Source: Sulfolobales archaeon HS-7
GTDB lineage: Archaea > Thermoproteota > Thermoprotei_A > Sulfolobales > Sulfolobaceae
Assembly (NCBI GenBank): GCA_019704295.1
Contig: AP024596.1
Coordinates: 1,101,369-1,165,368 of the forward strand
DNA: 64,000 nt
Direction of reading: 5' to 3'
This document shows positions 11,735 through 20,399 of this stretch, piece after piece; the stretch's first letter is position 1; each line of letters opens with the position of its first letter. The notes under the pieces were generated by a model. The model did not search any database and had not been told where the DNA came from. It was given only the letters and a program-made list of their open reading frames with translations. Position numbers and translations under genes: made by a program.

Positions 11735-12256
11735 GTGATAATCGAGAGCATATTCGCTCGAGGTCACCATAACGTAACTGCCCTTCATAAAACTACGATG
11801 GAGGTAACCAGGGAGGAAAACCTTTCATTAAGGGGGGATTGTATAGTCGGGGTAAGGAGCGAGAAGGGGGCTAAATCTCTCTCAGTGGAGTTGAAGCAGA
11901 CTATCAGAAATAGCGGTCATCTCGTCGTCCTACTTACAAGCGACGAAGCCTTTGATTTCTTTACGTGTATGGGAACGCGGGAACTCCCGTTTTCTGACGA
12001 GACTAAGATCATCTTCAGGAAATCGTCCTTTATATCCCCTGCAACAGTGGGGATCAGGTGTTCAAAATCCGCTGGAGATCTCAACAGGGAACTTATCTCT
12101 AACCTGAAAAACGGGAAACCCCTTACGGTTCATCTTTTAGCATTTACTGCACAGCCTGAAGATGAAGAGGTCCTTAGAGTATTCATTGATCTTCTTCCAG
12201 GAACTAACGTTAAATCCCTCAAGGATCGGTTTCTTGCCGAGAAAGTAAACGCATAG
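11735..12256 (+). CDS. DUF371 family protein
   Basis: Archaeal DUF371 protein of unknown function. The hallmark N-terminus GHHNVTALHKTTMEVT and LRGDCIVGV are both present. Keeping the first motif requires the GTG at 11735, not the later ATG at 11798. The last 120 bases overlap the 3' end of the convergent Trm5-like gene. The final roughly 25 residues (after VLRVFIDL) go beyond what I expect of the family and may be a run-on extension. Confidence 0.8.
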   Translation: MIIESIFARGHHNVTALHKTTMEVTREENLSLRGDCIVGVRSEKGAKSLSVELKQTIRNSGHLVVLLTSDEAFDFFTCMGTRELPFSDETKIIFRKSSFISPATVGIRCSKSAGDLNRELISNLKNGKPLTVHLLAFTAQPEDEEVLRVFIDLLPGTNVKSLKDRFLAEKVNA

Positions 12257-13018
12257 TTCCTTTGACACTCTTATTAGTTCTGGAAGAAATTCCCTAATTG
12301 CTGACGGATTATCAGCTAAGGTAAAGTCAAACGATTTTTCCCTAAAGGGAAGGAAATGACAATCGTAAAGCACCACGTCAGGGTAGAGCTTATTCCTTTT
12401 TGAATTATACCTAAGCATTTCAAGTCCGTCATAGTTGAGATCACCCGCCACGACATATAATCTCCTTTTTGCAATTCTGAGACTTACGGGTCCGTACCCT
12501 GAAAAAGCGTCCAGGACCTTTCCGGAGGCCAATTTAGAAATCTCTTCCCTCTCAGCAGAAAGCGTCGTGTTGACGTAAACCTTAGATATATCTATTGTAA
12601 AGGTTATTCCTCCCTCTTTGTAAGTTGTTACCGTTCTGTTCTCTCCGGCTAAATGGATGAGTTCGCCTATCCTGAAATCTCCACTTACTCGCCTTTTTAG
12701 GAAAACCGCTCTAATCCTTTTGTTTATCTTGAGTAGCGCCTCTCCAACAGCGCGATAGTCTATATAGCTGGTTTTTAGTGATATCAGAGCTATGTCCCCG
12801 ATCAATTGGTATCCAGAAACCCCCTTCACTACATCTCTAAGCTTCGGTGTCTGTTCTCTTAGAGGAGGGAAACATTCTACTGTTTCGGAGTAACCTCCCC
12901 CTTCTAACGGTATTAACAGGAAATTTCCATCCCTTACTATTCTGAACTTCTTATCATACTTTATTTTACCCTTTACCTCATTGTACTTTGTCCGAGGTAC
13001 TTTAGCACAGATAGTCAG
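12137..13018 (-). CDS. Trm5/TYW2-like tRNA methyltransferase with probable CTG start
   Basis: Class I methyltransferase of the Trm5 (m1G37/wyosine) family: the SAM motif is LDAFSGYGPVSLRI and motif IV is DNPS, in place of the usual NPPY. The first canonical start in frame is the GTG at 12829, but the frame stays open for another 63 codons that encode a normal family N-terminus (ICAKVPRTKYNEVKGKI; FLLIPLEGGG). No ATG, GTG or TTG occurs there. A strong SD GGAGGT lies 7 bases before a CTG at 13018, taken as the start, giving 293 residues. The 3' end overlaps DUF371. Confidence 0.7.
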   Translation of the reverse strand: MTICAKVPRTKYNEVKGKIKYDKKFRIVRDGNFLLIPLEGGGYSETVECFPPLREQTPKLRDVVKGVSGYQLIGDIALISLKTSYIDYRAVGEALLKINKRIRAVFLKRRVSGDFRIGELIHLAGENRTVTTYKEGGITFTIDISKVYVNTTLSAEREEISKLASGKVLDAFSGYGPVSLRIAKRRLYVVAGDLNYDGLEMLRYNSKRNKLYPDVVLYDCHFLPFREKSFDFTLADNPSAIREFLPELIRVSKELCVYFLGKKPILEGFNVSSWKKINEYSKDLFIFRLCSKC

Positions 13019-13113
13019 GAGGCTTACCTCCGGTGTCCTGTGATTTACATGTCAAGTTTCTTACTTAACTTTTTAGCAGGTTATGGGTGGTTTCGAAAAG
13101 ATAGGAAAGATAA

Positions 13114-14115
13114 CTAACTTTTCTTTAGTTTGTCCATTTCGGAACTATGACCACCGAATAGTGAGGACTTGGGATCTATATACTTTTTCGCAACGCTTAT
13201 TGCGATGGCGGCCTGACCGAACCCCGTTGCGATAAGCGCTAACTTAGGAGAGCCGTTTACCTGCGCAATGTCACCAGCAGCGTATATTCCAGGTATGTTG
13301 GTCTCCATGTTTCCGTTCACCACTACATCTCTTCCCTTCATGTTAAGCCCCCACCCCATGATCGGGGTAAGATCACCCTTATACCCTATACTTATTACTA
13401 TTGCGTCAACATCAAGGGTGGTCTCTGCCTTAGTCCTGTTATCGAAAACAATCGCATGTGTCACTTTCTCACCATCACCCACAACCTCCTTAAGTTCATG
13501 AAAAACCATAACTTTCGCAACCTGATAAAGCTGTTTAACGCTACTTTCGTGAGCCCTAAACTGATCCCTCCTGTGAATTAACGTTACGGACTGAGCAAGT
13601 GGGGCTAACATTAGAGCCCAATCAACCGCTGAATCTCCTCCTCCTATTACCAGCACTTTTTTTCCAGCGAAGTCTTTTTTCCTCTTTACCGCATAATATA
13701 CTCCCTTGTTTTCGTAGTCGACCTCTCCTTTTGCTCCAAGTCTGGATGGTTGTATAATTCCTATACCAGCTGCAAGGAGAACCGTCTTTGTCCTGCCCTG
13801 AAAACCTTTACTTGTCGTAAAAGTAAAACTTCCGTCCTCCCCTTTCTTTAACGAATTGACAACCTCATTCGTTCTAAAATCTGGACCAAATATCTTTGCC
13901 TGTTCAATGAGGTTCTGAGCTAGCTCGTAAGCGGAAATACCTGGGTATCCTCCGACATCATAAACTATTTTTTCCGGGTATAGTGAAACTAGTTGACCTC
14001 CGAGTTCTGTTTGCGAATCAACTATTACAGTCTTCATATCCCTTAAACCCGCATAAAAAGCAGCGTATAGTCCTATTGGACCTCCGCCTACAACTAACAT
14101 GTCGTAATCAGTCAT
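13114..14115 (-). CDS. Ferredoxin-NADP(+) reductase, thioredoxin-reductase-like
   Basis: A 333-residue two-domain flavoprotein. The FAD loop is [16 protein letters not shown], the NADPH loop is [12 protein letters not shown] and the C-terminal FAD motif is GIYAAGDIA. The redox CxxC of true thioredoxin reductases is absent, which places it with FNR-type enzymes such as the characterised Sulfolobus tokodaii thioredoxin-reductase-like ferredoxin:NADP+ oxidoreductase. It would move electrons between the ferredoxin reduced by OFOR and NADP. The functional call is inferred from the missing CxxC. Confidence 0.85.
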   Translation of the reverse strand: MTDYDMLVVGGGPIGLYAAFYAGLRDMKTVIVDSQTELGGQLVSLYPEKIVYDVGGYPGISAYELAQNLIEQAKIFGPDFRTNEVVNSLKKGEDGSFTFTTSKGFQGRTKTVLLAAGIGIIQPSRLGAKGEVDYENKGVYYAVKRKKDFAGKKVLVIGGGDSAVDWALMLAPLAQSVTLIHRRDQFRAHESSVKQLYQVAKVMVFHELKEVVGDGEKVTHAIVFDNRTKAETTLDVDAIVISIGYKGDLTPIMGWGLNMKGRDVVVNGNMETNIPGIYAAGDIAQVNGSPKLALIATGFGQAAIAISVAKKYIDPKSSLFGGHSSEMDKLKKS

Positions 14116-14207
14116 GTTTTCTCATTCTATAATGCACAATTTACGTTCTAATTAAGTTTTCCGTTATTTTTTGAGTCCAAAATCTCAATCTTGTTTGTAT
14201 CGACTTA

Positions 14208-14636
14208 TCATGAGTTGTATATTTCCAAGTGCATGGTAATTTCATCATCAACTGATAAGGCCTTTACGCTAAGGTGTTTCTCCTGCTTGTCATAGCAAGC
14301 CCTGCAGGGGTAAAACAAATATCCCCCTAAGAACACGTATCCTTCATAATAAGAAAGTGCGGTCCACCCCTTATTCTCCACCAGTGTTTTTAGAACCCTT
14401 TCCGAGAAGGTCGGTATTACGATGAGGTCGTTAAACTTAACGAAAGATAATGTCATCTTCTTTAAGCTAAACGGATGTAAGAGGACCCTGTAAGGATTAT
14501 TCATGTCCATAAATTGAGACGTCTTTATCATCTCAATCTCGTTGTTAACAGTGTATACTGCGACAGCAGGATAATCCTCAAATATTTCGACCATATCTTT
14601 CCACGGTAAAATCGGACTTCCTATCAACCACTGCAT
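14208..14636 (-). CDS. Hypothetical protein with CxxC
   Basis: A 142-residue protein with no recognised family. It carries YPCRACYD near residue 110, a possible metal or redox pair. Mixed beta/alpha composition, soluble. It stands between the flavoprotein and a membrane protein gene on the same strand. The ATG is near a TTTTGTGTTAAATG leader; no clear operon. Confidence 0.55.
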   Translation of the reverse strand: MQWLIGSPILPWKDMVEIFEDYPAVAVYTVNNEIEMIKTSQFMDMNNPYRVLLHPFSLKKMTLSFVKFNDLIVIPTFSERVLKTLVENKGWTALSYYEGYVFLGGYLFYPCRACYDKQEKHLSVKALSVDDEITMHLEIYNS

Positions 14637-14692
14637 GATTTTGTGTTAAATGAGTAAGTAATAGCGTCATCGCGAAATTCTACTGACAGTCC

Positions 14693-15130
14693 CTATTTCT
14701 CATATGGATACTTCGAACGAACGAATTCTAAGAATCTACGTTTAAACTTGTGATGATTTTCGGGTTCTTCTAACCAAGCCCTGTGAAGTTTATTTTCAGC
14801 AATTATTACTGGTTCCCAAGTTTCAAATAATACCTTATCGTTCCTATCGTATATCGTTTCACATAAGTTCCACACTATATACGCGTAAGTCTCATATTGA
14901 AGTCTTTCTTGTGGATCTTTAAATGCTACCTTGTAATTTCTCGTATACGCAGGATCCCTAAATTTAGGGTATTCTATACCTAATTTAAGAACTTCCATAT
15001 AGGCGGAGTCGATATCTGAATAAGTTACATCTCTCTCGTTTTTTATGAAGGTAATTATTGAAAATATTGCAGCGAAACCACTAAGGACTACCGTTAATAT
15101 TCCGGTGATAACAGTAAATCCTAAGCTCAT
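14693..15130 (-). CDS. Membrane-anchored hypothetical protein
   Basis: One N-terminal transmembrane helix (residues 2-28) followed by a soluble, Tyr- and charge-rich domain with YETYAYIVWNLCETIYD and HKFKRRFLEFVRSKYP. The pattern occurs in a widespread uncharacterised family of about 150 residues. The start overlaps the stop of the GNAT gene upstream (ATGA at 15127-15130), so the two are co-translated. Confidence 0.65.
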   Translation of the reverse strand: MSLGFTVITGILTVVLSGFAAIFSIITFIKNERDVTYSDIDSAYMEVLKLGIEYPKFRDPAYTRNYKVAFKDPQERLQYETYAYIVWNLCETIYDRNDKVLFETWEPVIIAENKLHRAWLEEPENHHKFKRRFLEFVRSKYPYEK

Positions 15131-15741
15131 TCTAAGGTTACGATCGAAGGAATTGTATTTAAAGTATACGCGACATATTTATTTGTAGTATTTAGGGAAT
15201 AAACTTCCTCATATATTTGAATTACCAATCTCCTTACTATTTCTCCAGAAATTACGTCTTCCCTCTGTATTACCATCAAAATCATGTCAGTAGGAATATC
15301 TCCTGAAAGCGGAGGAAGTATGTATTTAACCCCTTTTAATACCTTAGCTCCGTTTTTCTTATAGAATTCAACTCTCAACTTCCTCTCTTCACTACCGTTT
15401 GCAGGATCTTCGACCTCAAATAACAGTCTCTTCCCTAGAGACGATAAAAAACGTATAGTTGCTGTACCTATCCCCTTACCTCTGAATCCCTCCTTTACTG
15501 CTACGTAGTCAACCAATGCGAAATCCCAAAGAAGAGGCCAAACAAGGGCGATTGAGATAACGTTGTTCCTCATTGTTCCGATGTAAAGTTCCTCTTTATC
15601 GGAATCTACTCTACTAGAAATTACCTCAGGTTTTTGTCTTTCGGCAGGGGGAAAAGAATTGACATATATTTTCATTGCGTCTTCAAAAAACTGATTTCCA
15701 GTTTTAATTCGTTTAAACTCTATAGTCTCCACAATTACCAT
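15127..15741 (-). CDS. GNAT family acetyltransferase
   Basis: A 204-residue GNAT protein. The acetyl-CoA loop is FRGKGIGTATIRFL near residue 90, preceded by FALVDYVAVKE and followed by EFYKKNGAKVL. The last 60 residues are an extra C-terminal segment. Substrate unknown. It is the first gene of a two-gene unit with the membrane-anchored protein downstream. Confidence 0.75.
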   Translation of the reverse strand: MVIVETIEFKRIKTGNQFFEDAMKIYVNSFPPAERQKPEVISSRVDSDKEELYIGTMRNNVISIALVWPLLWDFALVDYVAVKEGFRGKGIGTATIRFLSSLGKRLLFEVEDPANGSEERKLRVEFYKKNGAKVLKGVKYILPPLSGDIPTDMILMVIQREDVISGEIVRRLVIQIYEEVYSLNTTNKYVAYTLNTIPSIVTLE

Positions 15742-16281
15742 TCATTTGAGTGTAAATTAAGGTTATCGTGAAATACTTTTCAGGCATCTACCCAGTCTTG
15801 TTTCGCCAAAATATTATGTTTGTAAAATATTATTAAAGTAATTCTTGTATAAAAATATAGTATTAAGTCAACTTTAAAAGTATTACAATATGATATGTTT
15901 AACCAAAATCTAGTATATTTTACAAGTTAATGGTAACGAACACAAGAAGTTCTCAATTTATTTCACGAGTTTAAAACGAGGTACGTAGTTTCCCTAGCTT
16001 GAAAACGCTTAGAGGAGATTGACGAAATAGTTAAACGGGAGGAACTTCTCTCCCGGTACCCTGAGGTTAAGCGAGAGGAAGTTATGTAAGCTCCATCCAA
16101 TGTCAAGGAGCGCGTAGATTAGGTAGAAGAAGGGCTTGTTCCTTAATCTCCTGATTAGTCCCATCTTTTCCCGTCTTGAAGCCCTACTCCATTTGCCACC
16201 TTAACCTTAGATCTAGGCAAACTTCTATGAGGTTGAAACAAATTTAACCTCACGACGAAAGTGTAATAACAAGGGAAACGA
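15742..16281. other. Intergenic region with transposase relic
   Basis: About 540 bases. The first part (15780-15960) is very AT-rich and holds no frame. The second part contains a minus-strand transposase-like fragment (16009-16200) described separately. The divergent promoters of the GNAT and BioD-like genes must lie at the two ends. Confidence 0.5.
16009..16200 (-). pseudogene. Transposase C-terminal fragment (relic)
   Basis: The minus strand reads through in frame, starting near 16200 with KWSRASRREKMG, then LIRRLRNKPFFYLIYALL and DIGWSLHNFLSL, to a stop at 16009. The hydrophobic Tyr/Trp-rich helix after a basic patch resembles the C-terminus of DDE transposases of archaeal IS4/ISH3-like elements. 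No upstream catalytic part remains. Assignment to a particular IS family is uncertain. Confidence 0.4.
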
Positions 16282-17091
16282 ATGAGAGTTCTAATAACAG
16301 GACTTCTACCCCAAGACTCTGGGAAAACTACGATGGGGATCAACTTGATCAGGGCTTTTAAGGAGGTCGGAATCAGAATGTTTCCATATAAGCCAGTTGC
16401 GGGATTCAACGGATGGTATAGTTATGAATATCTTATTCGTGGTGTAAATATGGGAATAATAGCTGGGGGAGACGCATTTAAGTATTACGATGAGACTGGG
16501 GAAGATATCAGGAAAATAAATCCCTTTACACTGCTCACTCTTCCACTGGACTTGGAGAAGGCGGATTTTAGAAATGTGTTCTTTGAGAACAAAGAGGGAA
16601 TAGTTCATGCCCTTTTGCGAGCTGAAAGTTGCACAAACGCAGAGGGATATTACTTAGCTAAAGAATATCAATTTTCATCAGAGGGCCTCATTTCCATCAT
16701 CAATGGTTTTTTGGCGAGAAGGGGGTTCAATTTAATCTCGGAAAATCAGATAATTACGATGATAGACGACTCAGTAAATTCTACGAATAACTGTACACCA
16801 CAAGATGATAACATCATAATAGAATCATATAACGACGCGGCTGCCCCGAACTGGGAATCATTGAAAGTCGATTTCACTCTTGCTGTATCGCCAGGAAAGT
16901 CGTTCTTAATTTCTGGCGAAGAGTACAGTATGGCTGTTAAGGCATTAACGTTTTCTCGGCTAATGATGAAAACTATTAAAGTCGTGGGAGTCGTAAGACC
17001 TATGAAATCCTTTTCATTATCTCCTCATAATTTTGAAAACTATAGAGAAATTGTGAATTGGTTGCTAAAGTATAACATTATTTCAAAATAG
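16282..17091 (+). CDS. BioD-like P-loop ATPase
   Basis: A 269-residue protein with an N-terminal P-loop GLLPQDSGKTTMG of the dethiobiotin-synthetase/CobQ type and YKPVAG just after it, as in BioD. The middle (residues 45-180) is divergent. No biotin genes are nearby, so the substrate is unknown. Known archaeal relatives are only annotated as predicted ATPases. The 3' end overlaps the convergent gene by 14 bases. Confidence 0.7.
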   Translation: MRVLITGLLPQDSGKTTMGINLIRAFKEVGIRMFPYKPVAGFNGWYSYEYLIRGVNMGIIAGGDAFKYYDETGEDIRKINPFTLLTLPLDLEKADFRNVFFENKEGIVHALLRAESCTNAEGYYLAKEYQFSSEGLISIINGFLARRGFNLISENQIITMIDDSVNSTNNCTPQDDNIIIESYNDAAAPNWESLKVDFTLAVSPGKSFLISGEEYSMAVKALTFSRLMMKTIKVVGVVRPMKSFSLSPHNFENYREIVNWLLKYNIISK

Positions 17092-17812
17092 CCTGGGTCA
17101 GCTTAACCTCTCCTTTTATCTCTAATATCTTTTTTAGCAGTTCCATGCCGCTAAGCTTTACCTCATTGTTATCAATCTTTACGTTGACCACTTCACCTTG
17201 GGCTAGGAGGATCCTCATATTTGTCTCCTTATTCTCAATCCTAAGCGATGCAACACCTTTACTTTCAAGTATTTCCTTAATTTTCCACATCACCTTAGGA
17301 GGTTCAATCTCCTCCTCTACGAAGTCCATCATAGAACTGAGTAGCTCTTTGTAATATCCTGCAGGTAACAAATCGATTCTGTCCGAGACTTTTTCCTCCT
17401 CTTGTTCAAATCTGCTGTAAAATTCTCTCATATGATGTAATAGATCGTTTAGATCGAGTGATGGGGTTTTTATAATTCCTGTTGGTTTCATGTACTCTAT
17501 CATAGTGTTGAAATTTCTCTCTGCAACGGTCAAAGTAAACTTATATATATGCCCTCCCTTCTTATACTCTCTTACCTCGTAAGAGACTCCGTTAATCTCT
17601 GGAGTCGGACCTCTTATTAAATAAACATATAAGTCTTCACTAGGCCGCAAGGTTACGTCTTTTTCCCGAGGATACATTACTGAAATATGTTCAGTTTCAC
17701 CACGAATTATAAGGTGAAAGTGATATGTTGATAGCGTGAAAAGATCAGGTTCAGTTATTAGCTTCTTGATATATCTCGGTCTCGCTATACGAATCCTGTC
17801 TGACACTGACAT
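17078..17812 (-). CDS. Conserved hypothetical protein (244 aa)
   Basis: Soluble protein with no family I recognise. Residues 1-110 look beta-rich, residues 115-200 helical and acidic (FYSRFEQEEEKVSD), and the last 45 residues form a beta/helix unit. The start at 17812 follows an AT-rich stretch. It is probably restricted to Sulfolobales. It converges with the BioD-like gene. Confidence 0.6.
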   Translation of the reverse strand: MSVSDRIRIARPRYIKKLITEPDLFTLSTYHFHLIIRGETEHISVMYPREKDVTLRPSEDLYVYLIRGPTPEINGVSYEVREYKKGGHIYKFTLTVAERNFNTMIEYMKPTGIIKTPSLDLNDLLHHMREFYSRFEQEEEKVSDRIDLLPAGYYKELLSSMMDFVEEEIEPPKVMWKIKEILESKGVASLRIENKETNMRILLAQGEVVNVKIDNNEVKLSGMELLKKILEIKGEVKLTQAILK

Positions 17813-18079
17813 TATAATATTATTTTTCGATTTTGAGTTAAAATCATTTACCGTTTTGTTAACGTTGATATATGATGAATAGTTACCCTTGGTTATACCA
17901 AACTTTTTTCTTTATAAAATTGTTTTATAAGATTTTAACTACTTTTGTATTTACTAGCGATTGGGAGAGATCTGTGGAAACACCCTGTACTTGAATATGA
18001 GATTTCCTAAATAGTTATGTTAGCCCCTGATATGGGTTTCGCTTTCGTGTCTATATCAGCGAACATTCAAGGCGTTAAA

Positions 18080-18368
18080 AGCAGTTGTTACCAGTTTCGG
18101 ATGAAACATGAAGTTTAAGTACTTTATATATAAAAAATATTTTATAAATTTTATCCCTAGACGTGAATCCTTTTTCCTCAAGGTTACAGGGTACAAGATG
18201 TACGGATTTCCCTATCCATGAGTGGGTGAGGGTTATCCCGCTAAGAGGATGGAGAGGCTTGACGGGACAATACGTCTTGACTCAGGTGAAGTCGAAGGGC
18301 CGAAGATTGAGATGAAATATGACGAAATCTTAAGAAACCCAAACCCCTATTGAAGTTAGGTTATAAGG
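18080..18368 (+). repeat. Relic element family A, copy 1
   Basis: Starts with GTTGTTACCAGTTTC and a hairpin GTTTC-GGAT-GAAAC (18094-18107), continues through an AT-rich part and AGGTTACAGGGTACAAGATGTA, and ends in a frame that closes with GEVEGPKIEMKYDEILRNP. The same order recurs at 57972-58239 and, inverted, at 33905-34160. It looks like the 3' part of a lost transposable element. Confidence 0.6.
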
Positions 18369-18469
18369 TGTGTAACACCCCATTGTGGACAAAATACCTG
18401 TTTTTATTGCATAGTGTATAGCAAATGTTATTTACTTTATGAACTAAATTTCTATACAAAACAAGCATC

Positions 18470-18810
18470 GTGGAACCCATTGAGGAGGACAGTACCTAAG
18501 GGAATTACGCGGAGATTATATTACGATGATTACGATTTTCAAACGTAATTCCCCAAGAGAACCGTAAGAACGAATTCCTTTTGCGAGTAGAGCCTGAACT
18601 AGTTGGAAGACGTGATTAAGAGGGAGTTCGAAGATATTAAGTTCTCCGAATACGAATTGAAGTAAGTGAAGACGCTGATCGTGATAACACTTTTAGCACT
18701 TCCATGAGCTTTACGTAAATAACGTAAAACTCACCTTCCCCTTTGCAGCACCAGGCGATCCGTAGTAAATGTTCAGAGTTCAACGAATGCGTTTCCTATC
18801 TTAACGATTT
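18470..18810 (+). pseudogene. Decayed coding sequence, origin unknown
   Basis: Short protein-like stretches appear in changing frames: NEFLLRVEPELV, then EDVIKREFEDIKFSEYELK, then NVKLTFPFAAPGDP, each broken by stops or shifts. This pattern indicates a gene eroded by frameshifts. I cannot name the family; an insertion-sequence origin is likely because family A lies directly upstream. Confidence 0.3.
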
Positions 18811-18952
18811 GAGCTTTTATTGGCGTTCCTCACGATCCCCATGATAAGAGCGTGAGCTAAAGCGAAGCGTCAGACGCTTGCCTCGACTTGAATATGATGT
18901 CCTCAAATTCCAGAACTCCATCTTTTTATACAATTCTATTTAAATAGATATA

Positions 18953-19007
18953 TGGATGATGAGGCCAACATCGTCGGATGAGTGAAGATGGGTCGATTAT
19001 CTGAGAT
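18953..19007 (+). ncRNA. Candidate C/D box sRNA
   Basis: C box ATGATGA (18956-18962), 12-base guide GGCCAACATCGT, D' box CGGA (18975-18978), 3-base spacer, C' box GTGAAGA (18982-18988), 12-base guide TGGGTCGATTAT, D box CTGA (19001-19004). The 12/3/12 spacing is what archaeal 2'-O-methylation guide RNAs show. A TATA-like TTTTTATA (18923-18930) is placed for a start near 18950. It overlaps possible 5' codons of the UDG gene. Chance occurrence cannot be excluded. Confidence 0.5.
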
Positions 19008-19587
19008 GGACGAACTAAGGTTGAAGATCACTTCATGTACAGTTTGTAGGTTAAGCTTAACCCGGGTTAACGCGGTCCCAGGAGACGGTAGTATTAATTC
19101 TAAGATTATCTTTATAGGAGAAGCGCCTGGGTATTACGAAGATCAGAAAGGAAAACCTTTCGTAGGCGCGGCAGGCAAGCTACTTACCCATTTAATATCG
19201 GATGTGTTAGGTCTTGAGAGAAAAGACGTTTTCATAACGAACGTAGTTAAATGCAGACCTCCAAATAACAGGGACCCACACGAGGATGAAGTATCTAGCT
19301 GTTCCTCCTACCTTGATAGAGAAATTGAGATAATATCTCCAAACTACATTGTAACACTCGGAAGGCACTCAACGTCTTACATTCTATCGAGGGCCAATAT
19401 ACCCTTCACTTCCATAAGTGATGTCAGGGGTAAGTTCTTCAAGTGGGGAAGGATAGAAATAATGCCAACATTTCATCCTGCTGCGGCTCTTTATAATCCG
19501 CAATTAAGGTCGGTATTAGAGGATGACTTCAGGACGCTGGCCTCGAGGCTAAACTCTAAAGGGAGGAATCTTCTGGATTACTTATGA
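18982..19587 (+). CDS. Uracil-DNA glycosylase, family 4 (4Fe-4S)
   Basis: Removes uracil from DNA in base-excision repair. Family 4 motifs are GEAPGYYEDQKGKPFVGAAG (uracil pocket and Fe-S context) and FHPAAAL near the C-terminus. Four Cys suited to the cluster are CTVC, KCRPP and SSCSSY. The start is unclear: GTG at 18982, ATG at 18988 or ATG at 19006 all fit. The last gives a short N-terminus (MDELRLKITSC), as in homologues, and would leave the sRNA candidate free. The stop overlaps the SDR start (ATGA). Confidence 0.92.
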   Translation: MKMGRLSEMDELRLKITSCTVCRLSLTRVNAVPGDGSINSKIIFIGEAPGYYEDQKGKPFVGAAGKLLTHLISDVLGLERKDVFITNVVKCRPPNNRDPHEDEVSSCSSYLDREIEIISPNYIVTLGRHSTSYILSRANIPFTSISDVRGKFFKWGRIEIMPTFHPAAALYNPQLRSVLEDDFRTLASRLNSKGRNLLDYL

Positions 19588-20360
19588 TACCAGGGATTAA
19601 AGGAAAAAGAGTTCTTGTTACCGCGGCAAGCAGAGGCATCGGATACGCAACAGCCAAGAGGTTTTTAGAGGAGGGAGCAACGGTAGTTATATCATCCCAC
19701 GACGAGAGTAAACTCAATAAAGCGGTTCAATCATTATCAAACCTGGGTCCAGTTAAGGGGATTAAGGCAGATTTAACCTCTTCTGAAGAAGTGTCATCAC
19801 TTGTTAGGGAAGCAGCAGAGAGGCTAGGGGGACTCGACGTTTTAGCATATATAACGGGTAGTCCTAAGCCTGGAGAGATGACTAACCTTAGTGATCAGGA
19901 TTGGGAGGATGGATTCAAGTTATTGATAATGAGCGCGGTTGTGGCTGTGAGAGAAGCAACTAAGTTAATGAAACGTGGGGGTAGAATAATACTATCTGCG
20001 TCAATGACGCTCCTCATGCCCCTTCCTAGGCTCGACTTATCCAACGTTCTAAGGTTATCAATAGCTGGTATAGTTAAATCAGCTAGTATTGAGTTAGCCC
20101 AGAGCGGAATTTTAGTTAACGGTGTATTGCCTGGATGGACCATGACAGAGCGCATTGAACAAATAATAGAGGAGAGGAGCATTAAAGAGGGGAGAAGAAG
20201 AGAGGAAATTGAAAGGGAAATAGTAAAGGACATTCCCCTAGGTAGGTATGGTAAACCAGAGGAGATCGCTAACGCGATACTTTTCTTAGCCTCAGACCTC
20301 TCAACATATATAACTGGAGCACTCATTCCGGTTGATGGCGGGTACACTAAGTGTATTTAA
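19584..20360 (+). CDS. SDR family protein without YxxxK
   Basis: A 258-residue SDR: the nucleotide loop is TAASRGIG, with KADLTS after beta-3, LAYITGSP, VNGVLPGW and the C-terminal YITGALIPVDGGY. Ser is present in ILSASM, but the expected YxxxK reads LSNVLR, so both the catalytic Tyr and Lys are missing. Reductase activity is therefore doubtful; it could bind a nucleotide only, or use other residues. It is translationally coupled to the UDG gene. Confidence 0.8.
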   Translation: MIPGIKGKRVLVTAASRGIGYATAKRFLEEGATVVISSHDESKLNKAVQSLSNLGPVKGIKADLTSSEEVSSLVREAAERLGGLDVLAYITGSPKPGEMTNLSDQDWEDGFKLLIMSAVVAVREATKLMKRGGRIILSASMTLLMPLPRLDLSNVLRLSIAGIVKSASIELAQSGILVNGVLPGWTMTERIEQIIEERSIKEGRRREEIEREIVKDIPLGRYGKPEEIANAILFLASDLSTYITGALIPVDGGYTKCI

Positions 20361-20370
20361 CGAGAACGAT

Positions 20371-20379
20371 TTTTATAAA
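20371..20379 (+). promoter_or_regulatory. TATA box TTTTATAAA
   Basis: Lies 21-29 bases before the GTG at 20400, predicting a leaderless ABC-exporter transcript. Confidence 0.6.
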
Positions 20380-20399
20380 AAAAGTCATAAAGATATCCT

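Larger units (their letters stand above)
17813..18981. other. Long relic-rich intergenic region
   Basis: About 1.17 kb without an intact gene. It contains a copy of the family A relic (18080-18368), an AT-rich ATGTTATTTACTTTA motif (18424-18438) that recurs near 36180, a decayed coding stretch (about 18470-18810) and, at its end, a candidate C/D box sRNA (18953-19007). Confidence 0.6.

Noticed and set aside
16155..16409. Minus-strand frame of 84 codons before the BioD-like gene
   Set aside because: It overlaps the start of the BioD-like gene on the opposite strand, and the relic reading in another minus frame (16009-16200) is far more protein-like.
18094..18107. GTTTC-GGAT-GAAAC palindrome as a CRISPR or operator site
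   Set aside because: It recurs only inside the three long family A copies together with their other blocks, so it is part of that element.
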